Counted from the first letter of the stretch, positions 12,392-26,800 are shown. The stretch is DNA of 64,000 bases from Monosporascus cannonballus (GCA_004154925.1 QJNS01000067.1:248001-312000); one strand, 5' to 3'. Notes: generated from the sequence alone by a model not told the origin. Numbers and translations: made by a program.

Positions 12392-13051
12392 TTACGATTT
12401 GCCCTCCATCTCCGCAATCGCAGCGTCTTGATCCTCCATGACCTTTCTCACAGCCGGACGCGATTCCATGCGCTTTATCCAAGCGCCAACTTTAGGAAAC
12501 TTCTCATAGATGTCCTCCCCCGCAAACCTCGGCACCCAGCGCTGCCACGCGAAGAACGAGAGATCAGCGTAAGTATACTTATCCCCGACGAGCCAGTCCC
12601 CCTTCTCCAAACCCTTCTCCAAGACCCCGGTGACCCTGTGCATCTCGTCGACGTAGCGCTTGATCGCGCTAGGCAGTTTTTCCGGGTGGTATCGCATGAA
12701 CCAAGCGGCTTGTCCGTAGTAGGGTGCTTGTCCGGAGACCTGAAAGAAGAGCCACTGCTTGGCTAAGTATGTCTCTGGAGCTTCGGCATAGCTAATTTTG
12801 TGGTCGTTATCGTATCTCTCGATGAGATACTCCACGATTGCCCCTGATTCCCATAGAGTCAAACCAGTATTCGGATCTTCAATGGTAGGTAGGCGGCCGT
12901 TAGGATTGAGGAGAATGTAAGGTTCCTGCTTAACGGCTTTGATGTCAACGAATTTTGTTTTATAAGGGATGTTCAGTTCTTCTAGAACAAGCGCAACCTT
13001 CCACGGATTAGGCCCTAGGTGGTGAGAGTAAAGAGTGATAGGCTTCATCAT
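12392..13051 (-). CDS. Glutathione S-transferase (Ure2/GTT-like)
   Basis: Intronless, about 219 residues, the usual GST length. The N-terminal thioredoxin-like half begins MMKPITLYSHHLGPNPWKVA, with the Ure2-like SHHLGPNPWKV segment at the glutathione site, NPNGRLPTIED around the conserved cis-proline and the glutathione-contacting ESGAI. The C-terminal helical half contains GDWLVGDKYTYADLSFFAW, the family's N-capping/hydrophobic-staple region. I chose Met at 13051 because the protein then starts at the fold; the frame stays open to 13126 with 25 residues of no GST character. It would conjugate glutathione to electrophiles or act as a peroxidase, probably in the cytosol. The gene lies in a roughly 2.6-kb island of normal composition between RIP-degraded blocks and shows no stops. 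Confidence 0.9.
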   Translation of the reverse strand: MMKPITLYSHHLGPNPWKVALVLEELNIPYKTKFVDIKAVKQEPYILLNPNGRLPTIEDPNTGLTLWESGAIVEYLIERYDNDHKISYAEAPETYLAKQWLFFQVSGQAPYYGQAAWFMRYHPEKLPSAIKRYVDEMHRVTGVLEKGLEKGDWLVGDKYTYADLSFFAWQRWVPRFAGEDIYEKFPKVGAWIKRMESRPAVRKVMEDQDAAIAEMEGKS

Positions 13052-13126
13052 GGCAAGAAATATTGAAGACTTGGAAAAAACTCGGTATTTGCCAAGGGGG
13101 AGGAGGCCAGGAGATAAAGTACTCAA

Positions 13127-14600
13127 GAACTGAGGTTTCTATGTTCTTAAATAACCTGGGAACGGTTGAGTATGATGTAATTGACCGTGGCAGGATTTAT
13201 CAGCCTAACAAAAGGGCGTATACCGTACTCTGTGATTGCCGACTGGAAAGGCCTCGGGGAAGGATGTTCGGGGTGTTTGAGATACCGAATCCCGTGCCCC
13301 GGACAGCCAAGGTCGAACCCATGTCTGAAATTAGCCGCACCTTGGACACTCTTATACTGAAAGTAGATAGGTCATAGAGAACGGTGGTTGAGTAGCCGGG
13401 TCATATCCCTGCGCAGGAATTATGACAATCCTCGGTGCGGCAGCGATCAACCATACTAGGGACACTCACAAAGCTCTATAGAAGTCTGGGGATGGCAATG
13501 TGAACAAATGCGAATAGCCTCCCCGGAAACAATATTACAGCGTTGCCAAAATGTTGAATAGCCTCTGTGCTTCTAGGGCTGCCGGAGGGTCTCTCCCCAC
13601 TATGCTTCATTCACTGTGCATCACAGAGAGCTCCTCGTCAGGGCTCGAGATGCCACTGATTATAGAGCTCCGCTATCTAGTCAGTAGACCATTATAGGTG
13701 CCGTGTCATAGCACTCGACCAGATGGTAAAGTGATTTGGCTTAGGCGGAGGTCGCGAGGCAGTAGCGATTCTGACGCAGACAATTAGCTAGCGGCGAAGC
13801 TTTACAAATCCATGACGGTCGATTCATAATTGCTTTTGAAGAGTCAAGGAGTAGCTACCCACATATTCGTAACCTGCTTACCAACCTGCGCAGGAAACTA
13901 CGTCAATGGCAAACATGTGGTGACATTTTGCTGACAAATAATGTGATAGCGAGCCATGGTGACAGAGATGACAGACTAAGGAGCAGTCCGGTTAGCTTCA
14001 ACAGATTATTATTATGGCTCGTGCCGCCCTTGTCACGCACCAAGATGGAAATGGAACCACGGATATTAGTATTCCTTGTTTTAGGTTTCGCTTTAGTCGG
14101 CTAATAGTAACAAACCGCTTCTGCGTTATTTAGCCAGATTGTGTAATATAATTCCATAATTGAAATTTCGAGATAGTATAATAATTAAATTACCATGTAT
14201 CGAAATATAAAACGTGTATTGTGACCGCTAGGGACTTAACCAACTATTAAACCTTAGCCGTACGGGTTTATGTTGGCAGGAGTATCGTGGGAATCTGAGC
14301 AATGAAGCAACTAGTCACGTTTCGTAATACCAAAGGTATCTTGGGTAACGAAGTTGTATTGCAAGCTCGTGCTATCAAGGCTATGGAAACGAATGTGTCT
14401 ATATATCCTTCCGACAGTCAACTGGATCCCCACTGGATCTTGAAATTATTACAGATCCAACCCTCTGGATGCAATTGGTTCTGTATGGATTTATTTGGAT
14501 CTTGACGCCAAGAGAGATCGAAATCACATGCCCTATTTGTGCGGGTCCGACCGTTCCCTGCGACCGTCCTTGGCTGTGTCGCAACGTATAGAATAAAGCA
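13127..14600. other. Normal-GC island flank, no gene recognised
   Basis: Sequence upstream of the GST gene with near-normal base composition. Short ORFs at 13063-13377 and 14302-14505 have no recognisable motifs, and the first overlaps the GST start on the other strand. From about 14.14 kb TA-rich patches return, and by 14.6 kb the DNA is fully AT-rich. Confidence 0.4.
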
Positions 14601-14942
14601 GCTTAAAGTCGTTTTGGAATAAACCGTTTAAAAAAGCGACAGATTTAATAAAGCTTAAATATTAAAATAGCAATATATTATTTTGGTTAATTTTATTTAT
14701 ACTGTTACGTTTTTTTGAACAAAAACCTTTGTATGTCATATTTTTTATTATAACAAAATTTTCTCGATTTTAAATTGATACTGTAATATTCGTTAAAATA
14801 GAACGGATTAATATAATTTATTTATTATTATTATTATTAGTTGTAACTTTAATATTAATAATTTTTGGCTTTTTTATTTCCGATTTGCGTTTATTATAAA
14901 AGGTAAATATATAATTTATAATAAACGTTGAAAAATCTATTA

Positions 14943-15070
14943 AGTATTACGATATAGAAAAACAAAAGTTTAACCATTATACCATTAAGAGTAAAACGTT
15001 ATCAGCTTAAATATTAACCGACTTATTCTACTTTATATACTTACTTAATGCTACTTAAAACTGTAATATT
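14943..15070 (+). repeat. 128-bp MITE-like repeat, copy 1
   Basis: Starts agtattac and ends gtaatatt, RIP-altered forms of the AATGTTAC/GTAACATT ends of copy 3. It is exactly 128 bp, like copies 2 and 3, and aligns with copy 3 along its length (shared blocks around tttaaccattataccat and ctacttaaaactgtaa). Confidence 0.7.
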
Positions 15071-15296
15071 AAATTCTCTTTAAGTTGTATCATCTCGATA
15101 CAACTAATTAAAAATTAAGAGCCTTTTATCGAAAATCGCCTAATCGTTTGGCAATTGTCGAATTATGCGTCAATTTTAGCCTTATATTTAAAGTAATTAC
15201 GTTAACTAAAAATCCGTTTCGTATCTAACACATTTACGAGGTAAATTAATTGCTCAATTTAGGAATCAAACCTCTAACCTATAAAGAAGTTAATAC

Positions 15297-15424
15297 ATTA
15301 TTACAACACAAAAAACCAAAAATCTAGTAATTATATTACTAAATATAAAACGATATTAATTCGAATATTAACCGTCTTATTATCCTCTATATATTTACTT
15401 CTAATTATTTGACATTATAATATT
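15297..15424 (+). repeat. 128-bp MITE-like repeat, copy 2
   Basis: Most diverged copy: starts attattac and ends ataatatt. It aligns with copies 1 and 3 at equal length, with most visible differences being C-to-T or G-to-A. It lies 226 bp from copy 1 in the same orientation. Confidence 0.6.
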
Positions 15425-18400
15425 AATTAATAAATTTTGTTTATTTCGAAATTAATATTACAGCTTTATAATATATAATCGATAAAAATGTTTAAAATAA
15501 CTTTTTAAATTTATAATGTTTATTTAATTAAATTACTTACTTTTATTATACATTAATTAATATATTTAAATTGATATATTTAAAGTTTTAACGGTATTTG
15601 TATCTCTATTATTACATTTAAACCTTTTTTTTCACTTTATTATAAATTCTGTTTAATTTCTAGATAACTTTCTAATAGTTAATTTGTTTTAAAGATATTA
15701 ATTTAATATTTATAAATATTTTAAATTTATATAATGTTTTTTATATTATTTTGGGTTTTTATATATTTAATATACGATATTATATTTGCTAAAGTTTCAT
15801 TTTTTTACTTATATATCTATTTTTTATTATTAATGTATTTATAAATTATAGCTTTATTTTTAATACTTTAGCTATTATTAAATCGGAAATAAATATAAAT
15901 TATAAATTACAGTTTGTAATAAGACGTTAATAATAGATTTTAATTAGTTTCTAATTTTCTTTTTATTATAAAGACATTCTATTACTTCTAAATAAAATTA
16001 AAATTTTATAGGCCGATTTTAAACTAGTTTCGAATTGCTACAAATATATTCAAGTCTGTTAAAAACGATATTATTTCTAACTTTTGATGTTTTATTTTAT
16101 TTATTATTTATATCGAAATTTAATATTTATATTTAATTATTATGCTTAGCAATATTATTTATTTTCGTAAATATAAAATCGTTGAATTATAAACAATAAA
16201 TAACATACACTTTTTTTTTAAAACAGTGAGTTTTTAAAAGTAGTATAGTTTTCTTTTATAATTTAAATCTTTTCAGTTTTTTTCTTTACTTATTTTTTGT
16301 TTCGTTTTTATTCTTTTATTCTTTTTTGCTAGAAGTTGAACTACGATACTTTTTGCTTAATTTCTTTTATTTTTCGTAGTTTTTATAATTACTATAATAT
16401 TACAACTTAAGGTGCTATATTCGGTTATAACTTCAGTATTTTTACTTATAAGAAAAATTATAGTTTTTAAATTTTTATTAAATTTTAAAGAGTAAGATAC
16501 TAACGTAATAAAGTTAAGTTGAAGTTTATAAATATTTTATAATTTAATAGTAAGAAACGAGATTTAGTTAAATTGATATTAATAGTAAGCTATAAATATT
16601 ATAAATATATAAAACGAAATCGTGTGTATTTAATTATAACTTAAATTTTGCTAGATTGTTATGATAATTTAAAATTGGATTAGTTAATATTTCGCGTTAT
16701 AAAGCGGGTTATAAGTAATTTTAAATATCTTAAAAAGTTAGTTGTAGAAATATAAGTTAACTAATATAATATTCGAATGTAATTCACCCCTTTAAAGACG
16801 ATGCGCAGCTGTTTTTATACTAGTATTATAGCTATTTCTCTTTACTGATAATCGATGCTTTATTATAAGCTACAGTTATTATAAGTTTAAAGAAATCTAT
16901 ATAGTAATATTAATAATTAACGATTTATATTTTACTATAAACTGCTAATTTCTTTTCAACTTAACGTTTTATAAAGTAACGGTTATAAAAACAACCTTAT
17001 ATATTATATCAGTTATTTTAAGTCTTCTTAGCAGGTTTTCTCAATTTTTTCAAAGTTATTTAAGTATCGCTTTAAAACGTTAAATCTTAACTAATTAAAT
17101 CTCAAATTTTTTTAACAAATCAATTAGGTTTAAATTAAAATTAAGCGAAAAAGGAGTTCGTTTTATAAATTTACCTTTTTAAAAAATGAATGTCTATAAT
17201 AACTTAATAATAATACGTTTTTATAATTATATATATATATATATATATGATTATTTCGATTATAGCTTATTACTAATGCTATTTTAGTTCTAATTAAAAT
17301 CTTTTTGTCATGTTCAAACCTTAAGAGATTTATTAATTATAATTCAAATACTTCGTGTCGTTATTATCTTTTTAAAATACAATAAATTGGAATTTTCTTA
17401 ATTTTACCGTAAAAGTTTAACGAAATAAGAAATAGGTAAACGTGTATTAATATTTTTATAATAACGACGGACTAAAATCGAATTCGAAAACTTTATCTAT
17501 AAGTAGGTTTTCTGTAATAACAATAAATAAGTTTAGATTTCGATTACTCGAATTAAGCGATTAATTAACGTATTTAAAAAAACGAATACGTAATAGATAA
17601 TAAATTATAAACATATAAATTTTAATAAAAATTTGTAAATCTCATTAATTAAAATTATATTATACGTAATTATCGAGATATATTATATAGTAAAATTATA
17701 GGTTTTATAAAAAGGCTTAAATTTTATGTTTTATAAAAAAATATTTTTCGAAATTAAATTAATTTATGTTCAATTAAATAAGAGTTAACGCTTTATAAAA
17801 ATATTGGCTTTTAATTGAATTAAATTTTTAAATTAAATAATTATATAAGACGAAACGAAAAATAAAGCGGTCTTATCATAATAATAATTCGGATATTTAT
17901 ATATATATAAGGGAATAAAAAGGACTAGCCACTCCGCTATATGACTTAAAAGATCAGCAGTTCCAACGATAAGATGTGTTAGAAGTTCTTGTTCGCGCTT
18001 AAGTAAGAAACGCCCTAAGGCTATTTTCTTACAATATATATATATATATACATATATTTTATAATTTTAATTAAGATAATTAGAATAATGTCAAAAATTA
18101 ATTGTAATTATTTAGCCCATTTATTAAGTGAAATTTTGTTGTTTTCAGATTTATTATAAAATAATCTTAATTTATGAAAAAAATTAAACATTTACAATAA
18201 TTATTATACGTTAAAAGAATCTATAATTCGATAAATAAAAAAAGGTTAAATTAATTATATTAATTGTTTTATAATAATATAATTTTAAATTAGATATATT
18301 ATATTTTATAAATAAGTATAATAAAACAACATTATAATTTAATACCGTACTGTTATATAAAACATTATTACCGTTTTTGCTCGTTAATATAGCAGTCTTT

Positions 18401-21400
18401 TTAAAGAAAACTTAAAATAATTTATATTTAAGTTTAGTTAATATTATAAAATACAATTATTATATAAAACGTTATACTAATCTTTGGTGTCAATTAATAT
18501 ATTTTGAATTTATAATGAATATTATATGAATTTTATTTTTTGTTCTTATTAATATATTTTATAAACGTTATAAATAAACATTTTCTTATTCTTTTAAATT
18601 AAAACATATATTATACAGTAAATTCTCTTCGATTTCGTTAGATATATTTAACAAAAATCAATATATTAGAAATAATAATTATAATATTTATAAAAAACTT
18701 TTTAAAAAGATATATAAATTTTTAAATAAGTTTATTAATTTACGGAAAGTTTTTATCTTATTTACAAAAATTAAAAACTAATTAGTTATATTCAGAAAAT
18801 ATACTCTAGTTAAATCGAAATTCTTAATTTAAACGATAAAACACGATAATTTGTTTTGTTTTTATTTTATATTATATATAAATAAATTTTCTACTTACAT
18901 TTACAAGTATTTATTAGTCTTATAATATAGTTTAAAAGTATTGAATATAACTAATTTTAAAAATAAATCGTTAATATTTTAATAAAATAACGTACTTATA
19001 TTAAAAATTGCCGAAATTCCATTTTTAAAACTTTTTACTATTTATATTTATAATGTTCGCATATTTACGTTAAATTTATGAAAGGTACGTATTTAATAAA
19101 AGTTATTTATAATAATAATGTGTAATATTTATAAAATTTCTCGAAATATTCCGATCGAAATTCATTTTAAAAGGCGAATTTACGAAATTTATAAAATATA
19201 TATATTTCCGTTTAATCGTTATCAACTTAACTTTATAGTATATAAGGTCGTTTTTAAATATTTTGATTATATTGGATAAATAAAAAAATATTATAAGGTT
19301 TCAGTTAAAACGCATTAATAAATAAAAGTTTTTCTAATAAATATTTTATTATTAATTATTAATAATACGTTATTTAATATTATACATTAAATACGAAATA
19401 TTTACCAACATTTTATTTTGTATTTAGAAAATTTAATATATTTATATTGTTTTTTAAGTTGTATAATTTTCATTATAATATATTTAATTAAATTCTTTTA
19501 TTGGATAATTATAAGGTCGAAAATATTGTTAATACGGCCGATATTATATAAAACGATAATTTTTTAACCTTATTAAAGATAATAATTAACCGTTTATTAA
19601 TATCGTTTTTGCCGATAAAAAATTCAATTATTACTATATTTCTTTAGAAACGCCTAGGTATATTTATATTTTGTTTTTACATTTTATATTCTATAATAAT
19701 ATTACTTATACTAAATAATTAATATTAATATTCATTTTATAAAACATGTTACTTTTATTACCGTAAAACGTTTTTTAAAAAAACATAACAAACATTTAAT
19801 AAAGAGGGTAAATAATATAATTTGTAATATATTAACGAATTTCGCCAGTTGAAAAAAAATATATATAACGTTAATATTATCTTTTTCGAAATTCGCTTTT
19901 AATTAAGTATAGTAGATCTTTATAACACGAATTTTATATTCGTTATATTTTTTCACAAAATAAACGTTATATTATTAGTACTTTTTATAAGGAAACTTTC
20001 GAAGCCTTTTATTTTTCGCTTCGTAATTTCTAGTTTATTAAAAGATATTTATTTCGAATTAAAGAGAGTAACGAAAAATTCGAAAAAACTTTAAATATAA
20101 ACTGTAAAATTATAAAAATAAAATTTATTGATTTTTAATAATATTGTATTTATTGTTAATAATATAAATAGGTTCAATTAGTTAAATACAATAAAAGAAA
20201 AAGATTAATTTGTAAATAATTTTAACGTAATTGCACGAAAAGTTTATATTAACGAATTAGTTTCAGATAATTAAGTTTCGAACGACCGTAATATCTTATA
20301 GGCGAAAGAAAATTATAATTTTATTGTATAAAATGTCGATAATTTAATTAATAATTTTGATTAACATAGTTTGTTATGGATTTTATCGTTATTAAATTAG
20401 CAAAATAAAAGTTTATTAAACGAAAAGGAATTATTTATATAATTCTTTAATTTTATTTGTTTTATATTTTTATAAGTAATATAGTATTTACATTAAAATT
20501 TTAATATTTACGTAATTTTAATTAATTAATTTGAATCTTATTTTATATATCATTCCAATTATTCAAGCATTACATTAACGTAATTTATTCAATTTTACTA
20601 ATATAATCGTAGGTAATAAACTAATATTTTATAATATACTTCGTAATATACTTATAAATAAAATTAATATAAATTATTTAGTTTGTAATTTACGTAATTT
20701 GAATTAATTATATTTTATGTAAATATTTTATTTTTTGCAGAACTATAAAAAATATCGTATTATTTCTAATTAAATATAATGTATAATTTCGAGTTAATCC
20801 TTATAGTTTATTTGTTATTAATTTATTAATTTACGGTTTTAAATATTTTTAAAAGCTTTTCTTTTTGTTTTACTTTTTTACGCGTTATTATAATTCATAT
20901 ATTAATATTTCTTTTTATGTTTTCGGATTTCAAAATTCTATTTGTTTTAAGCGTAATATTTTCGATTAAATATTTTGGAAGTTGTTATGTTAATTATATA
21001 ATAATACCGAGTATTTGAGATTTATATATATATACTTTTCATTGTTTTTATGTCTAATTTATATATTTATTATTTATATCACCTCGAGAATCATGTAAAT
21101 TAAAAAATAATTATGTAATATATATTACCTACTTACAAAAGTCGAGTTATAAAATTACTAATTTTTTATATCGTTTACAAAATATTCAGTTTATATATTC
21201 TTTTTAGTTAATTTACGAAAATCGTAATTGATTAAAATTATATAATTAATTTTTTATTTTATTAATTTATAAACGCAAAATAATTTGGTATAATGAAATT
21301 TTGTTTTGCCAATTATTATTCCGTAAAATATTTTGAAATATATTGTTAATGTTCAATATTTATATAAACGTCGTATGTTTTAAAAATAAAAAGTGTTATT

Positions 21401-21628
21401 TATAATATATACTTTTTGTAATAATAACGAATTTATAGATTTTTATAATTATAAGATTCTTTTAATTTATATAGATTTGTATTAATATTAAAATAGAAGA
21501 TTTTATTTTCTTTTAATTTTATCTTATATTAATATAATTTTATAATAATATTTAATATTTAACATTCTTTACGTATAATATATATTGCTTGTAAAATATA
21601 TTTTATATTTTTGAATAATTTAATATTA

Positions 21629-21768
21629 TTACGGCCTGGTCACCCGTAATGTCTTCCAACATATACGAGTACATATAGACAGCTGTAAGCACCAGGATGA
21701 TTGTCACAATTGCGATCATTCCACTGATTTTTTGCCTTAGTAGCGTAATAGCATGATGCAGCCATAAC
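21629..21768 (-). repeat. Right copy of 130-140 bp inverted repeat
   Basis: Reverse complement of the repeat at 4740-4867, beginning ttacggcctggtcacccgtaa and ending gccataac. It stands out as a GC-normal patch in AT-rich DNA. It is about 12 bp longer than the left copy because of a small indel near the agctg-atat segment. Confidence 0.65.
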
Positions 21769-22850
21769 AAATATTACTTAGCTAATACAAAAATATTCTA
21801 ATTAAGATTACGCCGTTGGTTTCGCTTTGTTGCAAGTTATTTTAGTACCGGTTGGGGTTATTTTTTAGTTCGAGATTTTGTTATCCTTATTTACAGTTGT
21901 TTTTTTAAAGTAAATTATTTTTTCGACGATTTTATTAATAAATTTTTTAAAATTTGTATAGGATATATTTTGGAAATATATAATATAAATTGCTTATAAT
22001 ATATTATTAAAAGATTTGTTAACTTTTCTAAGGTGGTAAAATATATAAAAATATATATTATAACATAAATTTCGAATATAAAATAAAACGAAAATCAATT
22101 TATAATTTTAAAGTTGTAAGTCACGTACTTGTATATATTAAAATATAATAAATATTTAAAGTTATACAGAGTCATATTTGAATATATAATAATAATACTA
22201 ATATATCAAGAAATTATTGTAATTATAATTAATATATATTTAATTAAATTATTATTATAAATTCTGTTAAAAACTTTCTAATACAATATAGATTTCGTAT
22301 AATTTATCTATAATTATAAAGTTCCTTTTTATATGAGACTTTTTCGTTATAAGAAAAAACAATATTAATTTTTTAGAGATAATTAAGAATTTATATATAT
22401 TCAAATTTTAATAATATATATTACATTAAAATATTTTCATGATTTATTATTTATTAGTAACTGTTATTTGTATATTATAAATATTTTGATATTTTTTATT
22501 AATAATAATATATTTAATTATTTATGTAGATGCATTTAAAACTATATAATTATTATAATAGTATTATTACTATTTAATAAAGCAATATGTAAATAATAAT
22601 ATTTCGGAATTTATGCCGATTTAGTAGAAAATTCAAATATACATAAAATTTATAATAGTATTACATTGGTTTATGATATATATTATATAAATATAGCGGT
22701 ATATTTCGTATTTTATTATAAATTATATATATTTTTAAATATTATTTCAGTATGTAAAATAATGTTTTAAATTATATAATTATTCGATAAGACTGTAATA
22801 TTGTAAGGTTTTAATATAGCGAATTTTATATTTATATACTATAAAATATA

Positions 22851-22882
<32 letters not shown>

Positions 22883-23682
22883 CATAAATAATTTCTAATA
22901 ATATTTATATAATGATCTAAAAAGTATTTGGAAATTTTTGTTAAATATATATAAATTATAAAAAGCTAACAAAATAGATATATATATTTTAACTATTTTT
23001 AATTCTTGTTTTAATTCAACACTAATTTTTTGAAATAAAATAAAATATAATTTGTTTTTTAATTAAACTTTAGTTATAAAACTATTAATATAAAGAGTAT
23101 CTATTATTAAATACTACGTTTTTAAAATTGTAAAATAAATGTTTTTTATATTGTAAATTTAACAGGCGTATTTTTTTAAAAGTCTGTATAACTCGGGCCG
23201 TTAATCCTTTTCGATAATTTGTAATTAATAATAATATAAATTATATAGACGATATTAAGAATATAATAACTGTATAATTTCCAATAAAATATAAGTTTAA
23301 GATATATTTTGTAATATATATTATACAAACTTTAGTTCTATAATTTTAAATAAAGAAAAATATATAACTACGGATAATTTATTACCGTTTAAATAGCTTT
23401 ATATAATGATTACATTTTTCAGTATTGTAATATATTCGATATTATTATCGAATAATTCGACAGTTATTCAGAATATCTATTTATTAGGAAATAAAACTTT
23501 AAAGTAATAAAAATTTTAAAATTAGTTGAAAACCTAATTTTGTCGATAAAGAGAAAACGTAATAAGAGAAAAAGGCTAAATTCGACCGTCAATCTTTATT
23601 GAAAAAAAATCAAGAAATATTAATTTGAAAAAAACTTATTAAATTTTCTAATACAATAATAATAAAGTACGTAAGCGATTTT

Positions 23683-23810
23683 AATGTTACGGCACAGAAG
23701 AACAAGAGTTTAGCCATTACACCAATAAAAGTGGAACGTTGTTAAATCGAGCTCTAATCGCCTTGTTCTGCTATATATATCTATAAGGTGCTACTTAGAA
23801 CTGTAACATT
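23683..23810 (+). repeat. 128-bp MITE-like repeat, copy 3 (best preserved)
   Basis: Ends are perfect 8-bp inverted repeats, AATGTTAC and GTAACATT. Length is 128 bp as in copies 1 and 2. This copy keeps the most C and G, so it is the best view of the ancestral repeat. Its reverse strand contains ttggtgtaatggctaaac, which resembles a tRNA A box, but no B box follows in the right order within the repeat. Confidence 0.7.
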
Positions 23811-26800
23811 TAAAAAATATTAATTAAAACCGTATAACGATAAATATAAGTATTAATTATAAGAAAACAAGGTTATGAAGCGTAATTAATAAAAGTTTAT
23901 AATAAACTCGAAATTTTAAAAGTTTTAAACGAGTATTTTTTTTAATAAAAAGTAAATATCGAAATAATTATATTAATAAACATTTGGTATTTACGAAAAA
24001 ATTCTATATTTTATATTTAGTTATATAATTAATATTTAAAATTAATTCAGCGATCCGAATTAAAGTACTTTAAAAGTTAAAAATAATAACAATATTTTAA
24101 AAGTTAATACGACAAGTTCGGAAAAAAGAATAGAAAAATAGAATTTTGAAAACTTTAATTCGGCGTTATAAATTAAAAGCTACAAATTAAAGGGATAATT
24201 TGTTAATAATTACAATAAACTATACTTTAACTAATATAATATAATATTTTTAATATTTTTAATAATAATATTGTATATTTATCATAGTACATAATTAATT
24301 TAGATTAGAAATGATTAGTGTATTTATATAAAATTTAACAAATGAAAAGTTAATACAAATAACGAATTTAATAAATAAATAATATATTAGAATATTAATT
24401 AATATTTTGAAAATATTTATAATTTTTATATTTTACAATTATAGCACTGTATGAACATCGAACGCTTTTTATTATCGACCTTAATTAAAAGCAGCAAAAT
24501 TCCGTTTTTATTTTGTGATTTAATATTACGATTTTTTTAACTTATTATTACTTTTACGATTTAATATATATCTTTTATTTTTAATATATAATTTTTTAAT
24601 TTCTGTAAAAATTATATTTCGATTTTTTAAAGTACATTATTTATAACGTCGAATTACATGTTATTATAATTTGATAACGGCGGTAATTTCAATAATAATA
24701 TAAAAGTAAAAGAATTATACGAATGTAAGTACGATAATAAAAAGAAAATTAAAAAATTAAAACTATTAAAAAACGTTGCATTTTTTATTAATTTTATAAA
24801 TTAAGATAATAAAGTATATTTTATAAATAAAAATATTTAATACGTTACGAATTATGCGTTTAAATATAAGCGTTACCGGAATTAAAATTATGATTTTAAG
24901 TTATAAACTTATATAAATTGTGTATTAACTTAATATTTAAATTATTAAAATTACGGTTAAGTTGTTAATTATTAGTTTAACTTCAATAATTATATATAAT
25001 ATTTCTTAGTTAAAATCGAACGTATTTTATAATAACTTTAAAATTTTTTCTACGCTTTATTACGTTTATAATATAAAGATATAATGTCGTTATTTCCGAT
25101 TATAGGAATTTTGTCCTTTATAAAAAGTTATTTATATTATTTATAAAATCGAAAACATAATTTTTTGATCTATTATATTTAACGTTAAAAATAAATGATA
25201 TATTAAGATATTTTAATATTAATAATTATTGAATCCGAAAACGCCTTTAATTAATTCGATTATATTGTGAAATAAAAGCCCACGTTTTAACTTTTTTAAT
25301 TTATGCGGAAATTTATTAAATATATATTACTTGAATTTAATAAAAATAAATATTTATTTGGTTTTCCTATTATGAAATAGAAATAGTTACGTGAAAAAAA
25401 ACCTTTTTATTCGTTATTTATATTATAGCTGTATTATTTATTAAATAGTCGCCTTTATTAAGCGGAGTTTCATTTATTCTTATAGAAATATTTTTACATT
25501 TTAAAATTTAAATATATAAAAGAAAATTATATATATATATTATAATAAAATATAATCGTAATCGAATTATGATAATTTTTTTTTAAATATCTTAAAAGTG
25601 TTTTAGATATATATTTACCGTTAAATAATATATATTATTCAGGCCTTATACTCGTTCGATATTATAAGTGAAAAACTGTCTATTTCAAAAATTTGCAAAT
25701 AATGTTTCAATTAATCGAAAATTAAAAGTAGAATTTAATAATTATTTCGTTTTAATCGGGATTATTTATAATAAATTAGGTTTTATCGTTTTTATTATTT
25801 AAATCTGTTAATTTGTTTTGTGTTACGATTTTTATATTTTTATAAGTACTGCTGTTTTTAAATTATCGAGCTTAAACTTTCGCCATTTTATTTTCTTTAT
25901 AATAAACGATTTGATGTAATAAATTACCCATGATATAGTTATTTATAATACTAAATTATTTAACTAAATTATTATTTAAATTCTTTAATTAAAAAGCGTT
26001 ACAGTATAGTTCATTATATAATTTAATTAATATTTTGAATATTTATATTTAATTTAACAAGGATAATATATATTACGATATAAATATAATAATGAAATTT
26101 CGTTTAATTGTTCTATATATAAAGTTAATTTTCGTAAAGTATTTCGAAATTGTAAAACTTGATAATATTTTTATAATTTGTAATAAATATTACCGATTTA
26201 TTATAATTTTAATTAAATAGTGAGCAATAAATATATTTTTCATATTATTATTAATTCAAATATATTAGTTATTAAAAATTCGAAATACATTTAATTTAAA
26301 TGTTAATTTCTATATAATTAATATTAAAATATCGAATTTCCGCCTTAGAGTTATATGTAATTAAATTACCGATTTAACGAAAATTGTTAAATTGCGCGAA
26401 TTCTTTTATAATATTATTAATACTTATTACATATAAAAATTAATATACAAAAAGAAAACAAATAAAAGATAAATTATAAATATTAATATACTAAAATACA
26501 AGGTTTTTTATGACGATAATACATATTTTTTTATTAATAATAATGAAATTATATTAATATTTAAAAATAAGATTTAATATAATAATTTCTAATCAATCGT
26601 TTTCTATTTTTTTAAAGTAAATTATATTATAGTTAAATTATTTGTTTTTATAAATTTAAATATATATAAGTTAAACCTTTTTTATTTATAAATTTTAAAT
26701 TAAAAATGTGATATTAATTATTAAGATAATATTTAAATAATTAAAAATATTTAAAACTTATTATAATAACGCCAAAAATATTAAGTTTTTTAAAAACCAA

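Noticed and set aside
23683..23810. tRNA gene or tRNA-derived SINE (A-box-like ggtgtaatggctaaac on the minus strand)
   Set aside because: No B box in the correct order and no cloverleaf can be drawn; the inverted ends fit a MITE better. A ggtttgattcc sequence near 15262-15272 (minus) is isolated.
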